From Opitutaceae bacterium (GTDB lineage Bacteria; Verrucomicrobiota; Verrucomicrobiia; Opitutales; Opitutaceae): 15,664 nt of DNA. The notes beneath the pieces were generated by a model. That model was not told the DNA's origin. It made no database searches and saw only the letters and a program-made list of their open reading frames with translations. Positions 15,508 to 15,664 of the stretch are shown one piece after another. Location: positions 1 through 15,664 of the forward strand of contig SXZN01000164.1 in NCBI GenBank assembly GCA_005787865.1, in the 5' to 3' direction. Position numbers and translations under genes: made by a program. Every line of letters starts with the position of its first letter. Position 1 is the stretch's first letter.

Positions 15508-15520
15508 TACGTAATGTCAA
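15491..15520 (-). promoter_or_regulatory. Candidate sigma-70-type promoter of the receptor-propeller-dehydratase operon
   Basis: On the minus strand a perfect -35 TTGACA (15515-15520) is followed after 18 bases by TATACA (15491-15496), or after 17 by GTATAC. Transcription would begin near 15484, giving a leader of about 35 bases before the receptor ATG at 15449. The seven downstream minus-strand genes have short gaps, so this could drive all of them. Confidence 0.5.
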
Positions 15521-15664
15521 TAAAAAATTATAAAAGCGGGACGATAAAGTTTACATTATGCAATATGGCTAGTTACCAACCCTGGTAGGACAGGCCATGA
15601 TTTTGCGCTAATGCTCTGCAAGAACCTATCAGCAAATAGATTTGGCACCTTAGCAGCTAGAAAC
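15521..15664. other. Intergenic sequence upstream of the receptor operon, no gene seen
   Basis: The last 144 bases contain no convincing coding frame, tRNA or repeat on either strand. The part next to the promoter is A/T-rich. It may hold further regulatory sites, but nothing specific can be supported. Confidence 0.5.

Noticed and set aside
1..15664. CRISPR arrays, tRNA or rRNA genes, insertion sequences
   Set aside because: No regularly spaced repeats, no recognisable RNA gene and no transposase-like frame or terminal inverted repeats were seen on either strand.

Overview
The window looks like a carbohydrate-use locus from a Gram-negative bacterium, most likely of the Verrucomicrobiota (Opitutaceae-like). 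The best clue is the outer-membrane receptor. After its signal peptide comes an LNPFIVSAEKQTGYAS segment of the kind I associate with the large TonB-receptor families of Opitutaceae, and it ends in the C-terminal phenylalanine of an outer-membrane barrel. Most starts have no clear Shine-Dalgarno sequence but sit behind A/T-rich leaders. The taxonomic call is inference from family resemblance, without a search.

Layout. (1) Bases 1-2079, minus strand: a DapA/NAL-family lyase running off the left edge (1-893), an amidohydrolase_2 enzyme (941-1792), and directly upstream a truncated, frameshifted second copy of that amidohydrolase (about 1835-2079). (2) A divergent A/T-rich intergenic region (2080-2259) with a 20-bp near-palindrome overlapping a candidate promoter, then a plus-strand, Tat-signalled class V PLP enzyme (2260-3519). 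(3) A perfect 18-bp palindrome (3566-3583) between convergent genes, probably a two-way terminator. (4) A long minus-strand run of seven genes read from right to left: TonB-dependent receptor, three secreted five-bladed-propeller glycosidase-like proteins, an FAH-family 2-keto-3-deoxy-sugar-acid dehydratase candidate, a YjhG/YagF-type D-xylonate dehydratase, and a fourth propeller protein.

How the parts may work together (inference): the secreted propeller proteins would cut or bind a glycan, the receptor would import the product, and the IlvD/EDD-type dehydratase followed by the FAH-type enzyme would perform the two dehydrations of an oxidative (Weimberg-type) pentose or related sugar-acid route toward 2-oxoglutarate semialdehyde. 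No SusD-like protein, sugar dehydrogenase or semialdehyde dehydrogenase is in the window, so the route is incomplete here. The amidohydrolase and DapA-family protein belong to superfamilies that include sugar lactonases and keto-deoxy sugar-acid lyases or dehydratases, so they may serve the same metabolism.

Base composition changes sharply. The DapA-family gene, the later part of the PLP-enzyme gene and the last propeller gene (3618-5138) are GC-rich, while the receptor and the three propeller genes next to it are much more AT-rich. This suggests the locus was assembled from pieces of different origin. The last propeller gene also appears to have its own promoter.
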